In this document: positions 17,309-26,337 of the stretch, piece by piece
Layout: each line of letters begins with the position of its first letter
Position numbering within the stretch: position 1 is the first letter of the stretch
Source: Phycisphaerales bacterium
GTDB taxonomy: Bacteria; Planctomycetota; Phycisphaerae; UBA1845
DNA: 64,000 nucleotides
Direction: 5' to 3'
NCBI GenBank assembly: GCA_020639115.1
Contig: JACKHG010000019.1
Location: 7,153-71,152, forward strand
The notes under the pieces: model-generated
The model's input: only the letters and a program-made list of their open reading frames with translations
The model's database searches: none
Told to the model about the DNA's origin: nothing
Position numbers and translations under genes: made by a program

Positions 17309-18592
17309 ATGGCTTCATTCGGCTACCGCAACGGTGAGTTGTACTGCGAGGATATGTCCGCCGCGTCGCTGGCCCAGCGCTTCGGCACGCCGCTCTATGT
17401 CTACGCGCGCGGCGCGCTGGAGCAGTCCTTCGACCGCATGGCCGCGGCCTTCGCGGCGCTGTCGCCCAAGATCTGCTTCTCCATCAAGAGCTGCAGCAAC
17501 CTGCACGTCCTGCGCCTGCTCCGCCAGCGCGGCGCCGCGTTCGACGCGGTGAGCATCGGCGAGGTGCGCCGGGCGATCGAGGCGGGCGCACCCGCGGCGG
17601 ATATCGTCTTCGCCGGCGTTGGGAAAACCAGAGCGGAGATCGATACGGCCCTCCAGCTCGGCGTCGGCTGCTTCAACGTCGAGTCCGCCGAGGAACTCGC
17701 CGCCCTGCGCGCCGCCGCCGCGCAGGCCGGCCTCACCGTGCGCGCGGCGCTGCGCGTCAACCCCGACGTCGACGCGCACACCCACCCCTACACGACGACC
17801 GGCAAGGACGAGAACAAGTTCGGCATCAACCTCGCCGCCGCCCGTGACCTCTTCGCAGCCCATCGCCAGGACACGCACGTGCGCCTCACCGGCATCCACC
17901 TGCACATCGGTTCGCCGGTCAACACCGTGGAACCCTACGTCGAGACGGTGGGGCGGGCGCTGCAGCTCATCGACGAACTGGCTGCGCAGGGGGTAGCGAT
18001 CGACCTGCTCAACCTCGGCGGCGGGTGGGGGGCCTGCTACCAGGACGACGATGCGCCGCCCATCGAGGCCTACGCCGACGCAATCGTGCCACTGCTCGCC
18101 GGGCGCAACCTCGACGTGCACTTCGAACCGGGCCGCTCCATCGCCGCCGACGCCGGCGTGCTCCTCGCCCGCGTCGTCTACCGCAAGGCGAGCCGCTCGC
18201 GCCGCTTCGTCATCGTCGATACCGCCATGACCGACCTCATCCGCCCGGCGCTCTACGACGCGTACCACTTCCTCTGGCCCGTCAGCCCGGGCGCCGCCTT
18301 CACGCCCGCCAGCCGCCGCGCAGATCTGGACATGCCGGGATTGGAAGCCGTGGACGTCGTCGGACCCGTCTGCGAAAGCAGCGACTTCCTCGCCAAGCAG
18401 CGCTGCCTGCCACCCCTCGCCCCCGACGACCTCCTTGCGGTTTTCTCCGCGGGCGCCTACGGCTTCGTCATGGCCAGCCAGTACAACTCGCGCCCCCGCG
18501 CCGCCGAAGTGCTCGTCCACCGCGACGAAGCCCGCCTCATCCGCCGCCGCGAAACCTACGACGATCTCGTCGCCGCCGAACGCGAGGTCTGA
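17309..18592 (+). CDS. lysA: diaminopimelate decarboxylase (fold-III PLP decarboxylase)
   Basis: The product has 427 residues, the usual length for LysA. It decarboxylates meso-diaminopimelate to L-lysine in the cytoplasm. Visible motifs are the PLP lysine K60 in FSIKSCSN, where most LysA proteins have AxKAN; a GKDENKFG loop; the glycine-rich NLGGGWG; EPGR near residue 273; and the catalytic Cys in CESSD near 355. The C-terminus has the AYGFVMASQYNSRPRAAEVLV pattern that closes the active site. A close relative, carboxynorspermidine or ornithine decarboxylase, is the main alternative, but the HIGSPV and CESSD segments favour LysA. A possible -10 element TACAGT lies at 17231-17236. The gene stands alone. 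Confidence 0.88.
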   Translation: MASFGYRNGELYCEDMSAASLAQRFGTPLYVYARGALEQSFDRMAAAFAALSPKICFSIKSCSNLHVLRLLRQRGAAFDAVSIGEVRRAIEAGAPAADIVFAGVGKTRAEIDTALQLGVGCFNVESAEELAALRAAAAQAGLTVRAALRVNPDVDAHTHPYTTTGKDENKFGINLAAARDLFAAHRQDTHVRLTGIHLHIGSPVNTVEPYVETVGRALQLIDELAAQGVAIDLLNLGGGWGACYQDDDAPPIEAYADAIVPLLAGRNLDVHFEPGRSIAADAGVLLARVVYRKASRSRRFVIVDTAMTDLIRPALYDAYHFLWPVSPGAAFTPASRRADLDMPGLEAVDVVGPVCESSDFLAKQRCLPPLAPDDLLAVFSAGAYGFVMASQYNSRPRAAEVLVHRDEARLIRRRETYDDLVAAEREV

Positions 18593-18910
18593 CGCGTCGC
18601 GATCCGGGTAATCCGGCAACGCGGCTGCGGGTTGCCGCGCGGAGCTAGGGAACTCTCCGGCATCCGGCGGGGACTACGCCCACGCGTCGTCCCGCGGACG
18701 GGACGCCGGCAGGTGAGGACACTATGATTTCACCGCCAGCGCTGCTATGCTGGCCGATTCGAGTTGCGGCGTCGTTCCACCCCGCAGCCGGCAGAATCGC
18801 TGTCGGCAACTTCCGTGTCCGGACGATGCATCAGTAAACGCACTGCGCAGCGGCGTCCCGCAGAGTCCAGGACGCCGGCAGGCCTCCAACGAACACGAGG
18901 CGACACGATC
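18593..18910 (+). other. intergenic region upstream of the nagB fusion
   Basis: No gene is visible. After lysA there is an imperfect hairpin (CGGCAAC...GTTGCCG, about 18621-18640) without a T-run. Two TATGNT-like -10 candidates occur (TATGAT at 18723-18728, TATGCT near 18749), neither with a clear -35. The string GGACGCCGGCAGG occurs twice (about 18699 and 18877). Confidence 0.3.
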
Positions 18911-21307
18911 ATGGCCGAGGCGGCAAAATCGGTAAAAACCAAGAAGGCGGCATCCGCACTCACCCCGGCGCCGGGCATCAGCGCGGTCGAACAGGTGGCG
19001 GTCGCCGCCAGCGGCTACGAACTCATCTATGGCCCGCGCGAGAAGATCCCCGCAATCGTCGTCGACAACTTCCCCAACCTCGGCCGCCTGACCGCGTTGC
19101 GCTTTCTCGAATGGGTGAACACCAACCCCGAAGGCGTGATCTCGCTGCCCACCGGCAAGACGCCGGAGTACTTCATCAAGTACGTCACCCACTACCTGCA
19201 GAACTGGAACCGCAAGGACGTGCGCGCCGAACTCGAACAGCACGGCCTCAAGCTGGAACGCAAGCCGTCGCTCGCCGGGCTGCGCTTCGTGCAGATCGAT
19301 GATTTCTATCCCATCGACACGCGCCAGCACAACAGCTTCCACTACTACGTCAAGAAGTTCTACCTCAAGGGTTTCGGACTCGATCCCAAGCGGGCCATGC
19401 TCATCGATCCCTGTCGCATCGGCCTGCCCGCCGGCGTCAGCCTCGAAGACATGTTCCCCGACATGACCGTCGACCTCTCGCTGCGCATCCGCAAGGCCCG
19501 CTCGCTTCAGGAAAAACGCCAGCAGGCCGTGCTCGAAGAGGTCGACCAGTTCTGCACCGAGTACGAACATCGCATCCGCGAAATGGGCGGCATCGGCTTC
19601 TTCCTCGGCGGCATCGGACCCGACGGCCACATCGCCTTCAACATCAAGGGCTCCGACTTCTACTCCACCACCCGCCTGATCGAGCCCAACTACGAGACGC
19701 GTGCAGCCGCCGCCACCGACCTCGGCGGCATGGAAGTGGCCCGCAACAAGCTGGTCATCACCATCGGCCTGCGCACCATCACCCACAACCCCAACTGCGT
19801 CGCGATCATCATCGCCGCCGGCGAGGCCAAGGCGAACATGGTGGCCCGGACCATCCACTCCCGGCCCCGCAACGCCTACCCCGGCTCGGCCCTCGGCGTG
19901 CTGCCCAACGCCCGCTTCTACGTCACCCGCGGAGCCGCCAACCGCCTCACCGAACGCGTCTTCGTCGACTTCACCCGCCGCGAAGAGGTCGCCCCCGAGC
20001 AGATCCACCGCATCGTCATGGACCTCTCGCTCGCCGCGGACAAGCCGATCCAGCAGCTCTCCAAGGAGGACTTCCAGAACAACCGCTTCGCCGCCGAGCT
20101 GATGAAAAAAACCAAGGCGTCCTACCAGGCCCTCAAGGACCAGACCCACGAGGCGGTCCTGGATAATCTCAAACGCGGCAACCAGCGCATCGAAAACAAG
20201 GCGTTCCTGCACACCGCCCCGCACCACGACGACATCATCCTTGCCTACCTGCCCTACGTGACCAACTTGGTGCGGCGCAGCAGCACGCGCCACTGCTTCT
20301 CCTACATGACCAGCGGATTCAACGCGGTCACCAACAGCTACATGCACGGGGCCGTGCGCGACCTGCTCGCCCGCCTCGAGCACGGCGAGTTCGACGAACT
20401 CCTCGCCCGCGGCTACTTCGATCCGTACAACGCGCTCGCCCGCCGCATCGACGTCTCCTTCTACCACGAGGGCGCGGAACGCCGCCACGAGGACAAGATG
20501 CTCGCGGCCATCTCCCGCCGCCTGCTCCGCAACATGTTCGAACTCTACGAGGAGGACAACGTCGAGAACCTCAAGCAGCGCTGCCACGAACTCGTCAACT
20601 ACTTCAGCACGCAGTACCCCGGCAAGAAGGACATGGGCCTCGTCCAGCAGCTCAAGGGCCGCGTCCGCGAGTTCGAGTCGGAACTGAAGTGGGCGTCCTA
20701 CGGGTTCATCGGCGAGTCGGTGCGCCACCTGCGCCTCGGCTTCTACAAGGGCGACCTCTTCACCGAGGTGCCCCGCGTCGATCGCGACGTGCCGCCCATC
20801 CTCCAGCTCCTCTCCGAGGTCGCGCCCGACATCGTCACCGTCGCCTTCGATCCCGAGGGCAGCGGTCCCGACACGCACTACAAGGTGCTCCAGGCGGTCT
20901 CCGAAGCGCTCAAGGCCTACGAGCAGGAATCGAACCGCCACGACGTCAAGGTGATCGGTTACCGCAACGTGTGGTTCAAGTTCCACCCGTCGGAGGCCAA
21001 CCTCTTCGTGCCCACGTCGTCCACGCACCTGGCCGACATGGACAGCACCTTCGACACCTGCTTCAACACGCAGAAGACGGCGTCCTTCCCGAGCTACGAG
21101 CTGGACGGCCCCTTCTCGCACCTGGCCCGCAAGATCCAGGTCAAGCAGTTCGAGCAGGTCAAGACCTTCCTCGGCGAGGACTTCTTCGTGAACAACGAGG
21201 ACCACGGCATGCGTGCCTGCCGCGGCATCGTCTACCTTCGCGAGATGGACCTGCCCGAGTTCTACTCGAAGTCCCGCGAGCTGCGCCAGGTGGCTGAGGC
21301 CGTCTAG
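18911..21307 (+). CDS. NagB-like glucosamine-6-phosphate deaminase fused to PIG-L deacetylase-like domain
   Basis: The product has 798 residues, about three times a normal NagB (~260). Residues ~40-400 are NagB/sugar-phosphate isomerase-like, with SLPTGKTPEYF, QIDDFYPID and GGIGPDGHIAFN in the NagB order (substrate loop, catalytic Asp region, His of the relay). Residues ~430-798 look like a LmbE/PIG-L zinc deacetylase: HTAPHHDDIIL replaces the usual HPDDE signature, followed by an MTSGFNAV strand. In E. coli-type pathways NagA deacetylates and NagB deaminates, so the fusion could join two successive steps of amino-sugar catabolism. The central linker is coiled and charged. The fusion is seen in an uninterrupted frame. 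Activity of each half is inferred; the zinc-ligand pattern is unusual and the C-half may bind rather than cleave. Confidence 0.82.
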   Translation: MAEAAKSVKTKKAASALTPAPGISAVEQVAVAASGYELIYGPREKIPAIVVDNFPNLGRLTALRFLEWVNTNPEGVISLPTGKTPEYFIKYVTHYLQNWNRKDVRAELEQHGLKLERKPSLAGLRFVQIDDFYPIDTRQHNSFHYYVKKFYLKGFGLDPKRAMLIDPCRIGLPAGVSLEDMFPDMTVDLSLRIRKARSLQEKRQQAVLEEVDQFCTEYEHRIREMGGIGFFLGGIGPDGHIAFNIKGSDFYSTTRLIEPNYETRAAAATDLGGMEVARNKLVITIGLRTITHNPNCVAIIIAAGEAKANMVARTIHSRPRNAYPGSALGVLPNARFYVTRGAANRLTERVFVDFTRREEVAPEQIHRIVMDLSLAADKPIQQLSKEDFQNNRFAAELMKKTKASYQALKDQTHEAVLDNLKRGNQRIENKAFLHTAPHHDDIILAYLPYVTNLVRRSSTRHCFSYMTSGFNAVTNSYMHGAVRDLLARLEHGEFDELLARGYFDPYNALARRIDVSFYHEGAERRHEDKMLAAISRRLLRNMFELYEEDNVENLKQRCHELVNYFSTQYPGKKDMGLVQQLKGRVREFESELKWASYGFIGESVRHLRLGFYKGDLFTEVPRVDRDVPPILQLLSEVAPDIVTVAFDPEGSGPDTHYKVLQAVSEALKAYEQESNRHDVKVIGYRNVWFKFHPSEANLFVPTSSTHLADMDSTFDTCFNTQKTASFPSYELDGPFSHLARKIQVKQFEQVKTFLGEDFFVNNEDHGMRACRGIVYLREMDLPEFYSKSRELRQVAEAV

Positions 21308-21388
21308 CAACCGCCGGCAGAACGCGTGGATAAGGTTTGAATTCTTCCCCCGATGGACGTGGAATGGGTGGCTGGCTGGGCTGCGCGC

Positions 21389-21745
21389 TCAGTGCTCCTC
21401 GGGCGCGGGCGCGGCCATGCGCGGTGCGTTGTGCTGGGTCAGCTCCTCCGCACTCGGCGTCCACCCGCGCGTCAGGTAGTCCCCGACCGTCAACAGCATG
21501 AGCATCGCCAGCCACACGAAGCCCGCACCCACAAACACCCACGTCAACCGCGACGCCGCCTTCACCTCCATGAAGAACAGCACCACCAGCGCGGCCTTCA
21601 CCACCGCGATCAGGTACGCGGGGATCACCTCGTAGCCGCCCATCGGGACGTACGCCAGCCCCGTCGTCAGCGCCAATAGCGCCATCAACGCCCAGAAGAT
21701 CAGCAGCAGCGACCGCCGCCCGGATTGTGCACTTACCGCGTTCAT
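21389..21745 (-). CDS. coxD: cytochrome c oxidase subunit IV (caa3 type)
   Basis: The product has 118 residues with three transmembrane helices (about 13-33, 43-63, 69-90) and a polar C-terminus. The KAALVVLFFMEVK segment in helix 2 is the hallmark of the prokaryotic CoxD/CtaF small subunit. It is the last gene of the ACIII-caa3 operon, 4 bp after coxC. It stabilises the oxidase core and has no redox cofactor. The ATG at 21745 is the only sensible start. Confidence 0.87.
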   Translation of the reverse strand: MNAVSAQSGRRSLLLIFWALMALLALTTGLAYVPMGGYEVIPAYLIAVVKAALVVLFFMEVKAASRLTWVFVGAGFVWLAMLMLLTVGDYLTRGWTPSAEELTQHNAPRMAAPAPEEH

Positions 21746-21749
21746 CTCG

Positions 21750-22412
21750 TTATCCCGGCTTGATCAGGTAGAGCGTGGGCAGCAGGAAAATCCACACGAT
21801 ATCCACGAAGTGCCAGTACAACCCCACCATCTCGATCGGGTTGTGCCACTCCGTATCGTATTCCCCCCGGCGGCACAGCGCCGCGAAGAAGAGGAGCAGC
21901 ACGATGCCGATCGTCACGTGCACCGCGTGCAGCCCCGTCATGAACCAATAGAACACCAGGAACAGCTTGGTGGCTGCATCGTTCGCCCCCTCCGGGTGAA
22001 AGTGGTACCAGGGCAGCAGCCCTTCGCGGATATCCAGCGTGTACTCGATGCTCTTGAGGCCGAGAAAGACCACCCCGAGCGCCGCAGCGACGACCAGGTC
22101 GCGCGTGCACGCCCGGTTGTCCCCGTGCTTGATCGCGTGCACCGCCAGCGCCACGAACAGCGAGCTGAGCAGCAGAACAGCCGTGTTGCCCACCCCGATC
22201 CACCGGTAGAGATGTTCGCTGCCCACCTCGAATGCGTGCGGATACGTCGCGCGGTACGCGGTGAAGGCCGTGAACAGACCCCCGAACATCAGGATCTCCG
22301 TGGCCAGAAAAACCCACATCCCCAGCGTCGCGGCCTCGTGTTGCTGCGGCAGATCGTCGAACTGCTGGGCCAGTCCGGTCTCCCATTCGATGGCGGTGTT
22401 CTTAACGCGCAT
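21750..22412 (-). CDS. coxC: cytochrome c oxidase subunit III
   Basis: The product has 220 residues and about five to six transmembrane helices, with MWVFLATEILMFGGLF, HAVHVTIGI and the terminal GLYWHFVDIVWIFLLPTLYLI, which are the standard CoxC/CtaE signatures. ATG 22412 lies 11 bp inside the end of coxA. This short form, starting at helix 3 of the mitochondrial subunit, is normal for caa3 oxidases. It supports the core and the proton channels of the oxygen reductase. Confidence 0.92.
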   Translation of the reverse strand: MRVKNTAIEWETGLAQQFDDLPQQHEAATLGMWVFLATEILMFGGLFTAFTAYRATYPHAFEVGSEHLYRWIGVGNTAVLLLSSLFVALAVHAIKHGDNRACTRDLVVAAALGVVFLGLKSIEYTLDIREGLLPWYHFHPEGANDAATKLFLVFYWFMTGLHAVHVTIGIVLLLFFAALCRRGEYDTEWHNPIEMVGLYWHFVDIVWIFLLPTLYLIKPG

Positions 22413-24030
22413 CCGGCACCTCCATCAGGTGGTAGGCGTAGGCTTCCTGGTCCACGGTCGGAATGCTCTCGAAATTGTGCTCCGGCGGCGGCGACGTCGT
22501 CTGCCACTCCAGGCCCGTCGCGTTCCACGGATTGGCCTTGGCCAGCGGCCCGTAGCGCAGCGACCAGATCAGGTAGCACAGCGGCAGGAAATAACCCACG
22601 GCCAGGATCGACGCGCCCGCCGTGGACATCACGTTCAGCGTCTGGAACTCCGGGGCGTACGCGTGGTAGCGCCGCGGCATCCCCAGGTACCCCAGGATGA
22701 ACTGCGGGAAAAACGTCAGGTTGAAGCCGATGAAGATGGTGAACGCCGAAAACCGCCCCCACCACTCGGGGTACATCCGCCCCGTCATCTTCGGCCACCA
22801 GAAGTGCAGCGCCCCCATGTACCCCATCACCATGCCGCCCACCATGATGTAGTGGAAGTGGGCGATCACGAAGTACGTGTCGTGCACGTGCACGTCCATG
22901 CCCAGCGCCGCGAGAAACAGGCCCGTCAGCCCGCCCATCGTGAACAGGCCGATGAACCCCAGCGCATAGAGCATCGGCGTCTCCAGCGATATCGACCCCT
23001 TGTACAGCGTCGCCGTCCAGTTGAAGACCTTGATCGCCGAGGGCACCGCGACGATGTAGCTCAGCAGCGAAAAGGCGAAGGCGATGTACGTCGATTCCCC
23101 CGCCACGAACATGTGGTGGCCCCAGACCAGAAAGCCGAAAAACGCGATCGCCAGGCTGGAGAACGCGATGAACGAGTACCCGAAAACCCGCTTGCGCGAA
23201 AAACACGTGATCAGTTCGCTCACCACGCCCATCCCCGGCAGGATCATGATGTACACCGCCGGGTGCGAGTAGAACCAGAACAGATGCTGGAAAAGCACCG
23301 GGTCGCCGCCCGCTGCAGGATCGAAGATGCCCAGCCCCAGCATCCGCTCCGCCGCCACCAGCGCCAGCGTGATCGCCAGCACCGGCGTGGCCAGCACCAT
23401 GATGATGCTCGTCGCGTAGAGCGACCACAAGAACAGCGGCAACCGGAACCACGTCAGGCCCGGGCAGCGCATCGTGTGAATCGTGACGATAAAGTTGAGC
23501 CCCGTCAGGATCGACGAGAAACCCGAGATCATGATCCCCGTCGCGGTGAGAAAGACGTACGTGTTCGCGTAGCCCGTGCTGTACGGCGTGTAGAACGTCC
23601 ACCCCGTGTCCACGCCGCCGCGAACCATCGCCGTCAACGCCACGATCCCGCCGATCGTGAACAGGTACCAGCTCAGCAGGTTCAGCCGCGGAAACGCCAC
23701 GTCGCGGGCGCCGATCATCAGCGGTACGATGAAGTTCCCGATCACCGCGGGCACCGCCGGCACCAGGAAAAACCACACCATGATCACGCCGTGCATCGTG
23801 AACAGCTTGTTGTACGTCGCCCCCTCGACGAGCCAGCCGTTCGGCGTCAGCAGGTTCAACCGCATCAGCGTCGCCGCCAGCCCGCCCAGCAGGAAAAACG
23901 CCGTGATCGTCACCAGGTACAGGATCCCGATGCGCTTGTGGTCCTTGGTCAGGAGCCACGACAGCACGTGGTAGTCCCGGCTGAGGTAGTTGTGCTCCGA
24001 GCCGCTGAGTGGGGCGGGTAGCGTGGTCAT
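22402..24030 (-). CDS. coxA: cytochrome c oxidase subunit I, A2-type heme-copper oxygen reductase
   Basis: The product has 542 residues and about twelve helices. Metal ligands are all visible: the helix-II His in TMHGVIMVWFF, the Cu-B His in FWFYSHPAVYIMILPG, the His pair in WGHHMFVAG, and the two heme-ligand His in DTYFVIAHFHYIMVGG. The helix-VI motif is YSHPAVY, where A1 enzymes have GHPEVY. The D-channel glutamate is therefore replaced by the YS pair that defines the A2 subfamily (as in Rhodothermus caa3). ATG 24030 overlaps the coxB stop (ATGA). It reduces oxygen to water and pumps protons. Heme-A synthesis genes (ctaA/ctaB) are not in this window. Confidence 0.95.
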   Translation of the reverse strand: MTTLPAPLSGSEHNYLSRDYHVLSWLLTKDHKRIGILYLVTITAFFLLGGLAATLMRLNLLTPNGWLVEGATYNKLFTMHGVIMVWFFLVPAVPAVIGNFIVPLMIGARDVAFPRLNLLSWYLFTIGGIVALTAMVRGGVDTGWTFYTPYSTGYANTYVFLTATGIMISGFSSILTGLNFIVTIHTMRCPGLTWFRLPLFLWSLYATSIIMVLATPVLAITLALVAAERMLGLGIFDPAAGGDPVLFQHLFWFYSHPAVYIMILPGMGVVSELITCFSRKRVFGYSFIAFSSLAIAFFGFLVWGHHMFVAGESTYIAFAFSLLSYIVAVPSAIKVFNWTATLYKGSISLETPMLYALGFIGLFTMGGLTGLFLAALGMDVHVHDTYFVIAHFHYIMVGGMVMGYMGALHFWWPKMTGRMYPEWWGRFSAFTIFIGFNLTFFPQFILGYLGMPRRYHAYAPEFQTLNVMSTAGASILAVGYFLPLCYLIWSLRYGPLAKANPWNATGLEWQTTSPPPEHNFESIPTVDQEAYAYHLMEVPDAR

Positions 24031-24980
24031 GGCTTCTTGATCCGTCCTTCCTCAGCCGCCGGATCCTTGAGCGACTTGATGTATTCCAAGAGTTGCATCA
24101 TCTGCACCTCCGATACCTGGCTGCGGTAGCTCGGCATCACCGGCGCGTACCCCTGCACCACCTGACTCGTCGAATCGAGAATCGAGTCGCGGATGTAACG
24201 CTCGTCGGCCGTCACCTGCGAGCCGTCCTGCAGCGTGACCTGCGAGCGGTACAGACCCGCCAGCGTCGGCGCATTCACCCCGTGACACCCGGCGCATCCG
24301 AACTTCACGAAGAGCTTCGCGCCCGCATCCGCCGGCGTCTGCTCCGGCGCCGTCCCCGCCAGCCACGCCTCGTACCGCGACGGCTCCATCGCGATCACCT
24401 GCCCGACCATGTCCGCGTGCCCGGCCCCGCAGTACTGCGAACAGAAGAAGTGGTAGCTGCCCGGCTTCGTCGCCGTGAACCACAGCGACGTGTACCGCCC
24501 GGGCAATACGTCGTGCTTGATCCGGAACGCCGGCACGAAAAAGTCGTGAATCACGTCCTGCGACGACATCACCAGCTTCACCGGCTGGCCCACCGGCACG
24601 TGCAGCTCGTTGATCTCGCGGTGACCCTCCGGATGCTGAATCTTCCACATCCACTGCTTGGCCACCACGTACACGACCATCGCCGAATCCGGCGGGTCGA
24701 ACATCCGCGCATAGAGCTTGGCCCCCCAGGCGAACATCACCATCGCCAGGCAGAACGTCACGATCGTCCAGGTCAGCTCCAGCGACGTGTACGTCCGCGT
24801 CGCCGGCGGAATCGTCTTGTCCCCGCGCCGCCGCCGGTAACGCAGCGCGAACGTCATGATCAGCACGAACACCAGCAGCGTGATCGCGCCGCTCACGATG
24901 AGCAGGAAAATGAAGAGATGGTCCACGTGCTTGGCAATCGTGGAACCCGTCTCCGGAAATAGTCGAAAAGCCGTCAACAT
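24027..24980 (-). CDS. coxB: cytochrome c oxidase subunit II with fused cytochrome c domain (caa3)
   Basis: The product has 317 residues from ATG 24980, chosen because AGGCGG lies just upstream and the longer ORF reads into the SCO gene. Two N-terminal helices are followed by the cupredoxin domain with the Cu-A set: His in HDFFVPAFRIKHD, then CSQYCGAGH and a downstream Met. The C-terminal ~95 residues form a class-I cytochrome c with CAGCH and a Met ligand in VMPSY. The fused heme makes this a caa3 enzyme. It accepts electrons from ActA/ActE of the adjacent complex III and passes them to CoxA. It starts 19 bp after the SCO gene. Confidence 0.93.
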   Translation of the reverse strand: MLTAFRLFPETGSTIAKHVDHLFIFLLIVSGAITLLVFVLIMTFALRYRRRRGDKTIPPATRTYTSLELTWTIVTFCLAMVMFAWGAKLYARMFDPPDSAMVVYVVAKQWMWKIQHPEGHREINELHVPVGQPVKLVMSSQDVIHDFFVPAFRIKHDVLPGRYTSLWFTATKPGSYHFFCSQYCGAGHADMVGQVIAMEPSRYEAWLAGTAPEQTPADAGAKLFVKFGCAGCHGVNAPTLAGLYRSQVTLQDGSQVTADERYIRDSILDSTSQVVQGYAPVMPSYRSQVSEVQMMQLLEYIKSLKDPAAEEGRIKKP

Positions 24981-24999
24981 GGCCGCCTGGACCGCTCCA

Positions 25000-25908
25000 T
25001 CAGAAGTCGGAATCCTCGTACGATGACGCGCCCGCAGCCGCGAGCGCCGCACGCTTCCGCCGGTTGTGCCGCGACATCACCCCGAGCATGCCGCCCATCA
25101 CCACCAGGATCAGCACCCCGCCCAGCTTCAACGCATTGAGAATCGAAAGAGAATACTTGCCGCGCGTCGGGTCGTAGTGGAAACAGCCCAAGAGAAACTG
25201 GTCCACCAGCCCGCCGATCTTGTTCTTCGAGGCCTCCACCAGCGTGAGCCGCAGATCGTTCGGCTCGTACCCGATCCCGAAGAAATACCGCGCGATCTTG
25301 CCGTCCGGCGTCACCACGATGATCCCGCTGGGATGCGCGTATTGCTGGAACTTCACGTCCCAGCGGTAGTGAAAACCCGCCGCCTCCGTCAGCTTCCGGA
25401 TCGACGCCTCCTCCCCCGTGAGAAAATGCCACGACGCCTCGACCTTGGCACGATCGTGGTGCAGTCCCCGGCAGTACTCCGTCACGTAGTGACCCTTCTT
25501 CTCCGCCGCCAGCTCCGGCCCCTCCCGCGGGTTGAAACTCACCGTCACGATCTGAAAGTCGTCGCCCAACTGCAGCCCGGACATCGCCCGGATCGATCGC
25601 AGCGTGTCGTTGAGCACCAGCGTGCACAGCATCGGGCACTTGAAATACACCAGCGTCAGGATGACCGGGCGCTTGCCGTCGAAGTAGTCGCCCAGGTGCA
25701 CCTCCGCGCCGTGCTCGTCGCGAAAAACCGCATCGAGCGGCAACGGCGCGTCCAGGTTCTGATCCAGACGCACCCCCTTGAGCTGGTTGTCCAGCGGCGG
25801 CCCGTCCGCATTCGCGTCCGGCTGATTCGCGTAGGCCCCCAGTGGGGCGATCGCCAGCACCCCGCACAGTTCCAGCACCCAGCAGAGTTGTCGAGACTTG
25901 CGTTGCAT
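25000..25908 (-). CDS. SCO1/SenC-family copper chaperone
   Basis: The product has 302 residues: a signal peptide, then a thioredoxin-fold domain with the copper-binding CPMLC pair (CxxxC) and the distal His in QYAHPSGIIVV, and finally a C-terminal membrane helix (LKLGGVLILVVMGGMLGVM). The extra C-terminal anchor and length are usual for SCO proteins inside ACIII-caa3 operons. It delivers copper to, or reduces, the Cu-A site of CoxB, encoded immediately downstream. ATG 25908 is 4 bp from the end of the preceding gene. Confidence 0.9.
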   Translation of the reverse strand: MQRKSRQLCWVLELCGVLAIAPLGAYANQPDANADGPPLDNQLKGVRLDQNLDAPLPLDAVFRDEHGAEVHLGDYFDGKRPVILTLVYFKCPMLCTLVLNDTLRSIRAMSGLQLGDDFQIVTVSFNPREGPELAAEKKGHYVTEYCRGLHHDRAKVEASWHFLTGEEASIRKLTEAAGFHYRWDVKFQQYAHPSGIIVVTPDGKIARYFFGIGYEPNDLRLTLVEASKNKIGGLVDQFLLGCFHYDPTRGKYSLSILNALKLGGVLILVVMGGMLGVMSRHNRRKRAALAAAGASSYEDSDF

Positions 25909-25911
25909 CGT

Positions 25912-26337
25912 TCATTCGCCTTGATTCGAAGAGGAAGCTCCCCGCGGCGCCAGGCCGCGCTCCAGTACGAGCTTCTTCGCCCGCTCGATGGGGATATGCA
26001 CCGCTCCGGCGGCGCGGTCCGCCCATCCGTAACTCGTCAGCCGCTCCCGCTCCTGCGCGTGCAGCTCCGCGAGATCCGTCCACGGCAGGTTGGGATGCAC
26101 CGCCGATCCCTCCTGCTGCGGATCGGGCGGCACCGGAAGCTGCAACTGCAGCGGCGACGCCGGCTTCAACCCCAGCCCCGCGCGGATCGCCCGGTAGCTG
26201 TAGTAAACCGTCAGGTGTACGGCAAAACCGAAAAACACCAGGCCGATCAGGAATATGAGAAATCCCCGACCGCGCACCTCGCTGGGCGCGTGCTTCGGCG
26301 CTTCCGGCAGCATCGAGTCGGATCCCTCAGGCTGCAT
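25912..26337 (-). CDS. small single-pass membrane protein of the ACIII-caa3 operon
   Basis: The product has 141 residues from ATG 26337, which lies 11 bp inside actF; a GTG nine bases upstream is possible. A polar start is followed by one helix (about residues 29-50, FLIFLIGLVFFGFAVHLTVYYSY) and a soluble domain rich in Pro and Glu, ending near IPIERAKKLVLERGL. The position between actF and SCO and the terminal IERAM-like motif (IPIERAKKL) resemble small proteins of unknown role found in other Act-Cox operons. No heme or metal motif is seen. A role in supercomplex assembly is only inferred from location. Confidence 0.75.
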   Translation of the reverse strand: MQPEGSDSMLPEAPKHAPSEVRGRGFLIFLIGLVFFGFAVHLTVYYSYRAIRAGLGLKPASPLQLQLPVPPDPQQEGSAVHPNLPWTDLAELHAQERERLTSYGWADRAAGAVHIPIERAKKLVLERGLAPRGASSSNQGE

